36,417 nucleotides of DNA from Vitrella brassicaformis. Its lineage: Eukaryota > Sar > Vitrellaceae. Below the pieces are notes generated by a model. It saw nothing but the letters and a program-made list of their open reading frames with translations, was not told the DNA's origin and did no database searches. Shown one piece after another: positions 22,203 to 33,763 of the stretch (positions within the stretch are counted from its first letter, which is position 1; each line of letters opens with the position of its first letter). The position numbers and the translations under genes are program-made. The DNA lies in contig CDMY01000652.1 in NCBI GenBank assembly GCA_001179505.1, positions 1 to 36,417 of the forward strand. Direction: 5' to 3'.

Positions 22203-24150
22203 TCAGTGCTGCTGCAGGTTCTCCTGTGCGTATTGTGCCAGCTTGGAGAAGTACTTGTTGAGGTACTCGAGCAGCCCCCTCGTCGGCTCCTTCGGGTGGG
22301 GCTTGTTCACAAACGGCACTTCGCTAGCAACTACACACACACACACACAAGACACACACATATGCCTTCCCTCCCTCCCTCACTGCCGACCCACTGAAGC
22401 TCACACACATCGCAGGTGTGTGGCGTACGTCTCTGCATGTGTGTGGTGCAAATCTTGCGGATTTCCTTCTCGTCCATGTCGTCCACCGACTCCCCGCCCG
22501 CCCATCCCCACGCAGACAACACCTCACGCAACACATCCTCACTGGTGTGGCGCAACACCGCCGACAACGACATCGCAGTCGCTTCTAACAGACACAGACA
22601 GACAGCCACACACGCACGAATGCGGCAGTTGCTGTGCGTGTGTGTATGTGTATGTGTGTAAGGGTTGGTCGGCCATCGTCCTCCCTCACTAGGTCGTGTT
22701 CTGAATGTGGCACTGATGGCATCCACGGTGGAGAGCTTGCCCCCCTCCATGAGCTGCCTCTCCGCCTCCCCCTGGGCCCACTGCTGGGCGGCACGCAGCC
22801 TCTCGTCCTCCCCCTCATCCATACCGTACTCATCCAGAGCAGCAGCCTCCTGCATACACACACACAGAAAGGTGCGGTGCGGTGGCACGGTGGTGGGTCG
22901 AGTCATTCGCCCACCCCGCCACACACCCGTCCTGCCCACCTGTGCTTTGAGCTTGGCCTGTTTTTTCTTCTTGGGCGCCTCGGGCTCCTTGTCAGCAGGA
23001 GGAACGCGACGCTTCTGCGGCAGGGGGCCGGAGGCAGCCGCAGCAGCTGCAGCAGCCGCCGCCTGACCCCTCCCGCGCCCGCGGACCTCACCGCCCTCCT
23101 CTTCCTCCTCGGCAATATGCTCTGCAGGACAGACCCACCAGGAAGTGGCACCCATTTACCGGATCGGCTGTGTGTGTGGTGTGTGTGTGGTGTGTTACCT
23201 ACCTTCATCCTCTACGTACTCTTGCTCCTCCTCTTCCTCCTCCTGTTTGGCTTTGGCCTTGGCCTTGCGCGGCCTGCCCTTGGGCTTGGCCTTGCCCTTG
23301 ACCCTGGCGGCGGCCGCTTTGCCGCCCCGCGGCTTCGGCTTGGCCTTGGCGGGGGCAGCTGACCCATGCATGCATCCATCCGATCACACATAGACAGACA
23401 GGGTGCAGTCTATGTGGATATTTGTTTGCCGTTCATGACGCGTGGCGTGGATGTGTGGCTGTGTGGCTGCTCTGCGTGTGTACGTTTCTCTTCCTCCTCT
23501 TCTTGGGCCTCTTCCCCCTCCTCATGCTGGTGCTGCATGTGGTCCTCTAGGTCCTCGTCGTCATGCTGCTCCATGCCCTCCTCGTCCTCTACCTCACCTG
23601 CACACACACGCACAGGTACAGGTACACACGCAGGCTCGTTGGCGAGTCGGTGTGGGTGGCCGCCAGGACCTTGCTCCTCCTCCTCCTCTTCCTCGTCATT
23701 CTCGTCCTCATACATGATGGGACCTGGACGGACGATAGATACATAACACAGCAGCAAACAGACACACTCGGTGTCTCTCAATGACCCAGTCCATCCATCC
23801 ATCCATTCATTGGTCCTTGTGCGTGGAGGCCTCCCTCCCTCGATGGATCCATCGACTGACTCACTCACCCATGATGACTTTCCTCTGCGATCCGCCGCTG
23901 GTGAATGCGTACTCCCTGGACGGCGGCTTGTTCCTGACTGCCTTCTCTATCCTGCTCCGGAACCCAGGCAGACACAACACAACCTGACCACATCACACAC
24001 ACACCATGGACAGAGTGATGCCATATGCTGATGGCATGCAGGATGGCCAGAACTCGCCGCGTAGTGCGTTCGTTCCACGTACCGCATCTACAGCCGCCTT
24101 CCTGCTCCTGAAGTGCTGCACCCTCGCCGTCTTCTCCTCCGCTTCCTGTG

Positions 24151-24182
<32 letters not shown>

Positions 24183-24342
24183 CCACCGGCAGCAACTTGA
24201 AGCGGTAATGCGCACGGGAGCTGCTGCGGCGGTGTAGTTTCCCTCCCTCCCCACTGACCTCGTCGTCTGCGACTTCGCCGGCGAGGCCCTCGCAGATGAC
24301 ATAGTAGCCGTGAACGGGGCGGTCGTCACCCCCACGGGGCAT
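22203..24342 (-). CDS. Probable chromatin-associated protein with acidic tracts and AT-hook-like motif
   Basis: Ten exons in coding order: 24259-24342, 24083-24145, 23869-23983, 23670-23723, 23484-23597, 23203-23358, 22940-23121, 22690-22849, 22429-22584 and 22203-22330, giving 403 residues with consistent phases. The first 87 residues (MPRGGDDRPVHGYYVICEGL onward) form a conserved-looking domain I do not recognise. Next come Glu/Asp runs, then a Lys/Ala/Pro-rich stretch with KPKGRPRK, similar to an AT-hook core (GRP flanked by basic residues), then a run of ten Ala, a KKKK nuclear-localisation-like segment and more acidic sequence. The C-terminal 115 residues are mostly helical (SEDVLREVLSAWGWAGGE; GLLEYLNKYFSKLAQYAQE). 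Nuclear DNA or histone binding is inferred from composition only. A histone chaperone or remodelling-complex subunit is possible. Confidence 0.8.
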
Positions 24343-24512
24343 GGCTCTACTCAATCACTTCTACGGCGTGGCTGGCTTGAGCATCCACCCCTCGAACCCT
24401 CCTCTCATAGGGTTCCTAGTAGGGTTCAGGGTTTCGCGAGCTTCGAGCTTCCTATGCCCGGTGGTGGTGTCAATATCAGCTTCGCCACACAGTCAATTCA
24501 TCAACTCGCGTC
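24343..24512. promoter_or_regulatory. Divergent promoter with clustered telo-box-like motifs
   Basis: Between two opposite start codons 170 bases apart. It carries AACCCT (24395-24400), AGGGTT (24409-24414), AGGGTT (24421-24426) and AGGGTTT (24428-24434). In plants such telo-boxes occur in promoters of translation and growth genes; a role here is inferred. Confidence 0.6.
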
Positions 24513-27500
24513 ATGGCGAAGGAAGATCTGGAGCATGCCATCGGCATGGCGCGGCGGCTGCAGCAGGTCCTCCCCGGCTTCCACGGCACCAGCAGAATGC
24601 ACGTCACCACACTCTCACAGCTGCAGGATGCTGCCGAGGCCCTCCAGCGGCGCACACCGCCGCCCACTCTCCAATACGGCGAGGATCTGCCCGCCCTCCT
24701 CCGCACACCGCCCGCAGAGTATGTCGAGCGACACATCCGCGGCCTAGATCTGGCTAATCTGGTGGCTCCCAAGGTTGTGGAGGAGAGAGAAGCGGCGGCG
24801 GTGGTCGGGCGTGCGAGTGGGCTGCCGTCGACCAACCTGCTGGCCCATCTGCAGAGTCACCACGACGCGCTGCTGCTGAAGCAGTATGAGGAGGCCAACA
24901 AGGAGGCGTGGAATCGGCATGCGGCTGCGTCGCACCAGAAGATGATGGACGAGTGGCAGCGGGAGAGGGAGGCCATCAAGCAGCGGCTGGGGCTGCCCAG
25001 GGACCAGCAGCAGGGAGCTTTCATGGAATCGGCCGATGCCGCAAGCCTCTTCGGGTAAGGCGAATCTATGTATGATGCATGTGTTCGTGTCACCTGTGTT
25101 GATGTGCATGGGCCTGCTGTGTGTGTGCGCAGCGGTCCCCCGTCCGCCCGTCTTCGCCAGCGATCCTCCCCCCCTCTGGAGCGGCAGCGGCTCATCTGCG
25201 CCCCCGACCGCCAAGTCATCGAGACCCTCCTCTCTCCCCGCGACCACCCCTACGCCAAATTCGGCAGGATCCGAAGCATCACGCGAGATGCTCTCGGGAA
25301 ACCCCCCGACGCGCAGCAGGGCATCAGCGATGCCGCGCTGATCCGCGACGTGGATGAGTGCTTCGACATCCTGGACCACGAACTGCATGCCGGCAAGCGG
25401 AGCCTGCTGGGCGGCGAGGCGAGCCATGACGAGTGCGTCAAGGCGATGGTGTGCGGGTCGATCAACTACCTGGAGGACCAGTTCCGCCAGGCCATGCGCA
25501 AGACCATCTCAGACAGACCGAGAGAGGCCATGTGGGGCGGGCGGGAGGATCCGTGGGAGTTCATCAAGGTGGGTATGGGGTGGGGGGCACAGAGGGCAGG
25601 GCAGGCAACCTTGGGGGACGACTTGCTGTGGACACCTGTGTGGGCGCACGTGTGTGTGTGTGTGTGTGTGTGCGTAGGCGTATGGCCGCACAGTGCGGGG
25701 TGACGTTTCCTTCCCCAGCCGGTCTGACGACTACTGGCTCGCCGCCTACTGCGCAGCCAGGGCTGGGTTTGTGCAGGTAGAGAGAGAGGGGGACGCCATG
25801 CATGTGTCTGTTCACACCGACTTGATCCATGCCATTTGTGTGTGCAGTTGCTGTATGACATGCCGTCTCTGGTCCACGGGAGGCCCGACTACTTCGAGGT
25901 GGTCTGTGCCTTCTTCGCCGCCACGCTCGACACCGCCACGGGCACACTTGACCTGCCACAGCCGGGAGAAGGTACGCACGCCAGGCCAGGCCAACACAGA
26001 GAGAGACAAGCAACACAACACAAGACACGACCCCAGCAAATTGTCTGTCTGTCTGTCTGTGTCCACTGTGGGTGCAGAGCCGTTCTGGGGTCAGTATGGC
26101 GACCATCCATGGCGGGCCAAGAGCCGCGAAAAGGCTGAATGTAGGCAGCAGAACACAATCGCGGTCAACCACACAGACAGACACAGAGGAGTGTGTGTGT
26201 ATGCCTGTGTGCCCGTGTGTGTGTGTGTGTGTGTGTCAGCTCGCCGCTACCAGGACGCTAAGCGCCACGCCGAGCTGGCCATTGAGGGCCGGGGAGGGGA
26301 GGGGCACTCGCACGAGCAGCGGCTGCTCACCGCCATATCCTCAGCGGGACTCACATTCTCATTCGCCAACTGGGAGCAGGTCGGCACGCACCTCCACCGC
26401 CCACCCATCCATTCATCCATCCATCCATCCATTTGTCCATGGTCCATTCCTTCCCCACTCCTCTGTGCGTGTGTGTCAGGGGACGGCGACCGACTGGATC
26501 TGGTATCAGCTGCACAAGTCCATCCGCAGCCAGCGATTCCTCGACAAGCTGGCCGACACGGGGGCCAAGGTGGCCAAGCTGCCGGCCCACCACTTCAGCG
26601 GAGAGCAGCAGGCACCTCCACCACCACCCCCGCCACCGTCTGCAGCACAGATGGGCATGGGCATGGGCATGGGAGGGCCGCAGTACGGCTACGGCTACGG
26701 CTACGGCAGCTACTATGACCAGCCATACCAGCCGTATGATGCCAACGGATACGGTGCGCCAAATGACATAGAGAGAGACACCATCACACTCAATTGCTGT
26801 GCTCATTTGCCCACGTGTGAGGTGTGCATGGTCAGGTGGTGGTTACTATGGTGGCAGGCCGGCTGCAGCAGCAGCAGCAGCTGGGGTGGGTCAAGGTCTG
26901 TTCGGGTCTGGTGCGCAGCCGAGGGCGGCGGGGGGCGGTCGGGTGGCCCCCCTGGCCTACGCCAAGGCGCTGCTCATGACGCTACGCATCACTGACGCAC
27001 TCACATGGATGCGCGACGAATCAAAACAACTCAAGGTGGGTGCCGTGCGATTGCCTCACTCAGCAGTGAGTGAATGCAGAAATGGGATGCCATGCCATGC
27101 CTCACCATGTGTGTGTTGATGTCCTATCTATGGTATGGTATGTATGTCAGCATGCGGTGCTGTACATGGCGTTGAGCCTGTCCCCCTACCATCTGCTGAG
27201 CGGCAGCGGCCCTCTGCGGGCGGTGGAGGGCGACCGCACACTCGTCCTCGGCGACTTCCTCATCGACGAGATACAGCACTACGACGCACGGGCACAACTC
27301 AACTTCATCCAGGTAAGCCAAGCCTCCACACACGCCCCATCCCCCCTCCACACACGTCGTTTGGTGTGGATGCATCGCATCAGGTGCTGGACCCCGAGAC
27401 GAGGAAGGCCCACATGCGCACCCTGCTGACCGAGTCGCTTCGCTCAGCGGAGGGAACAACCACAGCTGCAGACCTGTTCGGCGAGGTGGATGAGGAGGGC

Positions 27501-28716
27501 AGGTTCGTCCAGGGGGCGCTGGTGGAGGCTGTGGTGCCGCCCAGGGCCGATGCGGGATGGACCGTGGTGCAGCGGGGCGGACGGGAGGGGCAGGGGGAGG
27601 GGGAGCCATCCGCCACGACCAGCCTGCTGTCTGCCCAGGAGTTTGAGGAGCTGTGCTTGACGGCCGCAGCTGAGTTCCAGGCACAGGTGGGGCTTGGGTG
27701 CAGAAGAGAGGCAGCACAATACGGGGTGGGTGTGATTGGACTGTTCCGTTGTGTATGTGTGTGGATTGGATGGCCACAGGGGATGTATTCTGTGTCGATG
27801 AAGCTGCTGCACGTGTGCGGCCGGCACAACGAGGTGGTTCCCCTGCTGCGCGAGGCATATCGTCAGGACGACCTGTGGAGCCTCCGCACCGCCGGCAACC
27901 CCGGCTACCGACCCATGGGCATCACCACCACTGGCACCACCGCCGCACCGCCACCTGCATCTGAGATCCTGGCGGCCAGGGCCATGGAAGCGGCGGAGAT
28001 CGACAAATTCTACCGCATATACAGCAACAAGAGGGCCGAATACCACGTGCGTGAGCAAACAACGGGGGAGAAGGGAACCCATACGCACACACACACACAC
28101 AGACATGCATTCATGTGGGTGTAATGTGGTGTGTCCTGCTCGTTGTGTATCTAACAGATAGTCGAGTCTCTGTGGGAGACGGTGGTGCACAGCAGGAAGG
28201 TGCGCGAGGCGCTGGTCATGGCGCACGAGAACTCCGACGTCGGCCAGGCGACGGACTTCATCTGCAACACAGGGTGGGTGGGTGAGGAAGACCGACCAAC
28301 CGACCCAACAGCCACCCTTATCGCCATTGAGTGCTTGTGTTCATGTGTGGTGTCTGCGTGTATGTGGATTTGTCGTCAGTTTGGTTCCCCACAGCGCCGA
28401 CACGATGGGGTATTACGACGACCTGAGCGACGTCTACCCCCGGCTGCTGGAGACATACGCCAGACTGATCAGCACACTCTCAGACGCGGTACTATGAGCG
28501 GGACAGACAGGCTGCTGATGCACCGGGAAAGCCATCTGCTGATCTGCACGTGGGTGTGCCGTGGTGTGTGTGTGTGTGTGTGTGTGTGTGTAGGGTTATG
28601 GTGGTGCGATCCAGTGTCTGGAGGCTTTGACGAAGTTCCTTTACATGCATGGCGACAAGCTGGCCTACACGAGCAGGAGCCACCCACACCTCTGGCGGCT
28701 GAGGCGACCGGCCTGA
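24513..28716 (+). CDS. NUP93: Nucleoporin Nup93/Nic96 family protein
   Basis: Fourteen exons: 24513-25054, 25133-25568, 25678-25776, 25848-25971, 26078-26140, 26240-26379, 26480-26753, 26836-27035, 27151-27312, 27384-27686, 27780-28046, 28158-28273, 28395-28488 and 28594-28716; 980 residues. The pattern is that of Nic96/Nup93, the linker scaffold of the nuclear pore inner ring: an N-terminal helical region, a central stretch with DPWEFIK, then YGRTVRGD, DDYWLAAYCAARAG and DWIWYQLHK, and a long alpha-solenoid ending near HGDKLAYTSRSHP. Human NUP93 has 819 residues; the extra length here comes from inserts. One (about 505-585) contains a run of prolines, GM repeats and GYG repeats; another (about 690-770) is polar. 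Assignment rests on the order of conserved blocks, not on a search. The start is the only ATG at the head of the open frame. Confidence 0.85.
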
Positions 28717-28924
28717 TAGACGTAGGTAGAGCCATCCATCTATCTAGCAACGCAGAGGGACGGAGGGAGACGTAGCAACTGAATAGATTGACGAGTGCAT
28801 ACACGCCTGATCGACTCAAAGAAGGAGGGCCCTAGAGTGTCCCGTTAAACGTGTGGGTGATAGGAATTCCGCAGGTGACCGTTCGGCACGGGACTTCCGT
28901 GACTTGCCTGCGTTCATTTGCAAG
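28717..28924. promoter_or_regulatory. Spacer and leader of the J-domain/vWA gene
   Basis: These 208 bases lie between two genes in tandem. An in-frame GTG at 28853 and an acceptor-like TTCCGCAG at about 28868-28875 leave open an upstream non-coding or short coding exon. Confidence 0.4.
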
Positions 28925-30293
28925 ATGCAAGCCACCGCCAACTTCTTCCGGCGCCAGTTCGGCGTGTCTGAGGAGCATGCAAGGGAGGACTTTGTCCGCC
29001 GGCAGCAAGACAGGTGGCACATCTCCCGCCGTCCGTGTCCTGATCCTCTCGACTGTGACTTCCGCGTGGCGCTCGGCTTCCTCCCCGGCGAGAAGACGAC
29101 GCGAGGCGACGTCCTCCGTGCTGCCAAGAAGGTCACCGACTGGTATCATCCCGACAAGCACGGCAGTCACGACACATTCATCCACTTCAACCAGGCCAAG
29201 GAGGTGCTCGCGACTCCCCGGCTGGCCAAGGAGTACAACGAGGCCGTCGAAGAAGAGAAGGAGTTGCAGGAGGAGGAGGGCGGGCAGATCGATTGGCGCC
29301 AGTTCAACAGGCGGTTCCTCAAGCGTGCCGAGAAGAAGAACCGGGTCGTCAAGGCTGCCGGTACCACCCCTCAGCCCTCCACTTCGCATGGTGTGCCCCG
29401 TGCCAATTCGACGGCTTCCACTGCATCTACCCCCACATCGGTGGAGCCGGAATCGGCGCAGGACATCCAGATGTGCCACCTCTGCCTCGACGGGTCTGGA
29501 TCGATGGGGGGCGAGCGTGTCCAGAAGGGCAAGAAGGCACTCAAGGAACTGCAGCCCCGACTGGACGTGACGCCGACCAATGTCCACCTGATATCATCCA
29601 AGGGCGACAGCCGCCTTATCTATCGACACACGGATATTCTGACGGAGAGCAACCTGGCAGGCGCGTGGACGACAGGGGGCGGCACATACCTGTGGGAGTA
29701 CATCTACACGGCGACCAAGGACTACAAGGATCTGCAGCACGAGATCATCATCATCACGGACGGCGAAGACAACCATTCGCCTGCGCCATTCAGCGGGCTC
29801 GACGGCTTCAACGAGCTGATGAATCGCATGAAGGGGTAGGGTGCACACACGCAGGACAATCGTCCATCCACCCATTTCCCTGCTCTGCGTGACTTTCTTC
29901 AGCAAAATCCGCATCTCCCTGCTGCTCATCGGCAACAGTCTCAGCACCAAGAGCGCCACGGTGTACCGCGACCTGTGCCTCGCCACCGGCGGCGTCTATC
30001 ACCACCAGGCCGACTCGTCCCAGAACTTCTCGCTGGTCATGCAGAACTTCATCGCCCCCCTGCTCCTCACTGAGGCCGAGCGAGACATCGTGGCCTGCGA
30101 GCAGAAGCACGAGTACGAGAGCCTGGTGGCCCAGGGGCAGGCGACGGCGTTCGAGTGGTACCTCCCCATCACCAACGGACCGATGGACGAGACCGGCGGG
30201 GCCGTGGCAAGACCAGCGGGACCGAGTGCCCCCACACCCACCCCCCGGCGGGTGCAGCAGCTCAACTCACAGGTTACTGTGACTACTCTCTGA
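28925..30293 (+). CDS. J-domain and von Willebrand A domain fusion protein
   Basis: Two exons, 28925-29835 and 29903-30293, give 433 residues. A DnaJ-like domain lies at about 46-108 with the HPD motif intact (HPDKH, 75-79), so it can in principle stimulate an Hsp70 ATPase. A linker rich in Ser and Thr follows. A von Willebrand A domain runs from about 182 to 345 with a complete metal-binding MIDAS set: DGSGS (189-193), Thr near 250 and ITDGED with Asp279. The end (about 400-433) is Pro/Thr-rich. No signal peptide or membrane segment is seen, so it is probably cytoplasmic or nuclear. The reading frame is also open upstream of the ATG, so a small upstream exon cannot be excluded. The vWA part is of the intracellular type, as in copines and RING-vWA proteins. 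Partner and process are unknown. Confidence 0.85.
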
Positions 30294-31618
30294 CTTGATG
30301 GGCCTGCTGTGTGTGCATGTAATGCAGCTTTTGTCTGCATGTGTCATGCTCTCCCTCCCCGTGCTTTTTCTGCAAGCGGGGCTGTTTTGATGCATTGATT
30401 GATGCGTGTGAGCAAGAGAAGAGGAGTGCATTTGATATGCATCATGTGTGTACATGCTACGCGTGCTTGGGATCATGTTTTATTCATTACCTTCTGTGCT
30501 TTCCCGTGAGTGACTTTTTGCCGATTGGGGGAGCGCCATCGTAGTGTATCTATCTCGTGAATATTGACGCTTTTTTATCAATATACAGGTTGGTGTGTGC
30601 GGCTTGGCTTCGTCGGTCGTTGTCGTGGGTCTGGGGAATGTCTGGGGTGTGGCATTAAGAAAGAAGCTGTCTCATGTTATCCTTCGGTTGGCTCTGCTAC
30701 GTTGTCACCAGTCTACCACGCAAAATGGCATCTCACCAACACTGAACTGACGCTCCTGCTTGGCAGGGGCGCCGATGACGCGCGATGGGTAGCGTGTGCT
30801 TGCTTGCACAGACGAATGGCTTTTTTCTGACTTTTTTTTCCGGCCATGTGTGTGTGTGTGTGTGTGTATCAAGGTGAGAGTCACACTTTCAGGCAGCATC
30901 CATCCATGCATCCAGGCTGGCTGTGTGTCTGTCTGCCCTGGGTGGGACTGGCTGTGTGCCATGCATAGCATGGATGGACGCATTGAATTGTACTGCCGTG
31001 TTTGTTGCACACAGACAAGCGGGATTCACTTGTCCTCATGAATGCAAGATGGCCAGCTCATCCCGGTCAATCGCATGCACACAAGATGACCAACCGGCCG
31101 TCTCTTCCATCATGCGCCACGTCGTCATCTACATCTTCTTCAGGGCGCCACGGGCAACAGCACACGACCTGCCCTCGCATCCCCACCGGTACTCGAATGG
31201 CGCATCCCCACCAACACCAGCAGCGGCCCTCTCGGAGGTCATTGCAGTCTTGACACGAAAGATATCAGTGACAGCTATTCACAACACTGAACACAAACAA
31301 GTACGTACACGAATCCGTCAGGCAGTTGTGAAAGTACATTAACTCATAGCGCAACGGCAGGCAGAGTCTGAATCCGTCAGTCAGTCAGTCAGTCAGTAGT
31401 CAGCTCGAGACAGAGAAACGACCCAGCGGCCCATCATGTCATATCAATGCACCGTATCCATCCGCCACCTGAGAGCACACACACACACACACACAGACGT
31501 GCACAGCAGCATCACCTCCCGTCGCTTCCCTTTCCTCTCACCTCGTCTGTCGACACCCGAGCAGCACTCATGAGACTATCCAGGACTAGGCCACAGCGCT
31601 CCCCATCGCGTCTGCCGC
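30294..31618. other. Large convergent intergenic region
   Basis: About 1.3 kb between two 3' ends. It contains a T-rich patch near 30826-30840, TG runs near 30846-30866, an AGTC array near 31378-31397 and an AC run near 31479-31494. Open frames here start at non-ATG codons or run through repeats, so no gene is supported. Confidence 0.65.
31378..31397. repeat. (CAGT)n microsatellite
   Basis: Five copies of CAGT in the convergent gap. Confidence 0.85.
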
Positions 31619-32114
31619 TCATGTGTGCCATCTCACAAGGGCACACAGGGCGGCCACGGCCACATGGCTCATGCAGCAGAGGGCGATGCTCCGCTGGAAG
31701 TCGGTCTTGCGGCTCTTGTGCTGGAATGCATTCACTGCAACGAACACGCCCAAACCGCCGCCCAGCAGACAAATGGCGCAGAAGGATCTCTCAGACAAGC
31801 GACAGCTCATCTGAGTGCACCAACAAACACCGGACGGATGAGTGCACGAATCGAATCTTTGATGTCTGTCGTTTGTGTGTGTGTGTGTCTTGGCTCACCT
31901 TTCTGTCGCACAGCTGCGAGCAGGTCTTATCGCAGAACATGAGAGCGACGCCGAGGCCGTTTGCAGCGAGATAGAACATGGCGTACGCTCTCAGAGGCAG
32001 GTCGGGCTTGAGCAGGGCTATCGACAGGGCACCGGTCAACGCGAGAAAGACCAAGAGGACGAGCAGATCCTCGATGCGGTTCGATACCCAGGCTGCATAC
32101 GTCTTCTTCCCCAT
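31619..32114 (-). CDS. DUF1294 family small membrane protein
   Basis: Two exons, 31899-32114 then 31619-31810, give 135 residues; the intron is phase 0. Three or four hydrophobic helices are visible (about 15-35, 43-61, 82-102 and 114-131). The second half has the DUF1294 signature: DK at 62-63, a basic stretch, SER at 78-80, a GGGLGV turn at 89-94, and HKSRKTDF at 103-110. This family is mainly known from bacteria, where its role is not settled. The start at 32114 is chosen because the upstream frame runs into the AGGGTTT promoter motif. It is divergently paired with the DUF218 gene. Confidence 0.85.
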
Positions 32115-32302
32115 CTCTTTCGCACGACAGGGTTTAGGGTTCAGGATTTCTGCGGCAAGACCGCGAGCGGATGTTTTTCTCCGCCGCCTCACCAGAGTCA
32201 CCCATGCATGCCTTCCTGGGAGTCACGTCGATGAAGCTGCCGCTTGAAGCACCCCACCCTCCTCGTAGAGATTCCATCTTGGTGCACTGAGTGATCTGTT
32301 GG
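32115..32302. promoter_or_regulatory. Divergent promoter with telo-box-like motifs
   Basis: Between two opposite start codons 188 bases apart. AGGGTTT (32129-32135) is followed directly by AGGGTT (32136-32141) and CAGGATTTC. Confidence 0.6.
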
Positions 32303-33019
32303 ATGCTGCCGTTTGTGGAAGTAGCAGCGAAGGGCTATGCGCCTGTGTCAAGATCCTGGTCATCCGTCATCTGCGCCTACCTGTGCCCTGGCAGCCTCAG
32401 GGCCTTCACCATCAGCGTCCTCGTGCTGGGCGCTTTCCTCTACATCCTCACCGTGCAAGCGCGCCGTATCGTCAACATGATGCTCGTCACCCTGGCACCG
32501 CCGAGAAAAGCGGTTCTTTCCGACGCACTGCTGGTGCTCGGAGGCGATAGGGCGAGGGAAGCTGCCGCGTTGACGCTGCTTAAGGACGGGCACTTACTAT
32601 TGAGTCCATCTGCAATGGTCATTATCTCATCAGGCGCCCTTTCTCATGAGGACATCACGGCACTCGGGCTCTCGACAGATCACGTCATCTTCGACCGACG
32701 GGCAGTCGACACTGTGACCAACTTTGTCACCACCGGGCCTCTATTCCGCGAGCATCGAGTCCGGCAGGTGATGGTTGCAACCAGTGACTACCACGCACGT
32801 CGCGGCATTGCGGTAGCGAGGATTGTATTGGGGTCGTTTCGGATGCGGGTTGTCCCTTTGGTGATTGCCTCGTCGGAGAAGATGCGGCAGGAGAGAGGGG
32901 AGACCAGGGGCAGGGTGATTCGTGACTGTTTGCGTGCATGGCTTTGGGTGTGGGCGGGGTTGGATCTGTCGTCTGTCACTGTGTGGCTGCACCCCACCAG
33001 ACAACCAAGGACGATATGA
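32303..33019 (+). CDS. DUF218 (YdcF/SanA-like) protein, intronless
   Basis: A single exon encodes 238 residues. A hydrophobic segment (about 35-53, FTISVLVLGAFLYILTVQA) would act as a signal anchor. The DUF218 pattern follows: LLVLGGD (77-82) with Arg83 and Arg85 just after, IISSGALSHED (107-117), DTVTN (136-140) and SDYHARRG (161-168). In bacteria this family includes YdcF, which binds S-adenosylmethionine, and SanA, linked to envelope barrier function; the chemistry is not settled. I infer a membrane-anchored enzyme with its domain on one side of the membrane. It lacks introns, unlike nearly all its neighbours, which fits a more recent bacterial or plastid origin. GTG at 32291 is in frame but the ATG at 32303 is the likely start. 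Confidence 0.85.
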   Translation: MLPFVEVAAKGYAPVSRSWSSVICAYLCPGSLRAFTISVLVLGAFLYILTVQARRIVNMMLVTLAPPRKAVLSDALLVLGGDRAREAAALTLLKDGHLLLSPSAMVIISSGALSHEDITALGLSTDHVIFDRRAVDTVTNFVTTGPLFREHRVRQVMVATSDYHARRGIAVARIVLGSFRMRVVPLVIASSEKMRQERGETRGRVIRDCLRAWLWVWAGLDLSSVTVWLHPTRQPRTI

Positions 33020-33534
33020 AGGGCACTGCGTGCCAGTCGGTGCGTGCGTGCGTGCATGTGTGTGTATGTTCTGACCCTCTTGTGAATAGATGGATGGATA
33101 ACTGCATCGATGCATTTATGTGGCGGTGAGTGAATGGAATCCATTCTATCAATCAGACTATTCACTCGAAGACACTCGGCGTCACCTTGCCTGCACCTTT
33201 GTGATTACCGTGCCTGACAGGATGTCGCGGCCATCACGGCAATCACGAAGGCGCAGGCAAGGTCACGACGAGTGTCCTTCTCCCTCCCTCTTGGAACAGA
33301 CACCAACAACATATGTACACGCACGGCCAGGCACGACCAGTCGCAGCCAGGCTGCTCCATCAAAAAGATGACTCACACCAAACAGACAGACAGCAAAAAC
33401 CGTACCCACCACACCACACCACCGCCACCGCCGTACACAGTCCCACAGCCCACCAGCACACATCTCATTTCAACCATTCCCCCCATTCACTCCTCCACCA
33501 TCGCTATCATCCATCCACCAGAGCCATCACTCGT
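33020..33534. other. Convergent intergenic region
   Basis: About 515 bases. It has short CATC and CACA-rich patches and an inverted ATTCCATT pair near 33134. No exon is supported on either strand. Confidence 0.6.
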
Positions 33535-33730
33535 TCACTCTTCCGCCACCGTGAGCACCAGCGACCATATGACCGAGCACGCGATCGAGAAGCAGAGGAC
33601 CATGGTGTTCCACCGGGCGCGAGGGCTGCCCCGCGCGGCATCTCGGTTCAGCAGCCAGGTCACAAACGACATGACCAACCCGATCAAGGGAGCGAACACA
33701 CTCATCACCATGCAACACTGAACACACACG

Positions 33731-33763
<33 letters not shown>

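Noticed and set aside
30294-31618. Small genes suggested by short open frames
   Set aside because: They begin with non-ATG codons, cross simple repeats and show no splice or domain support.
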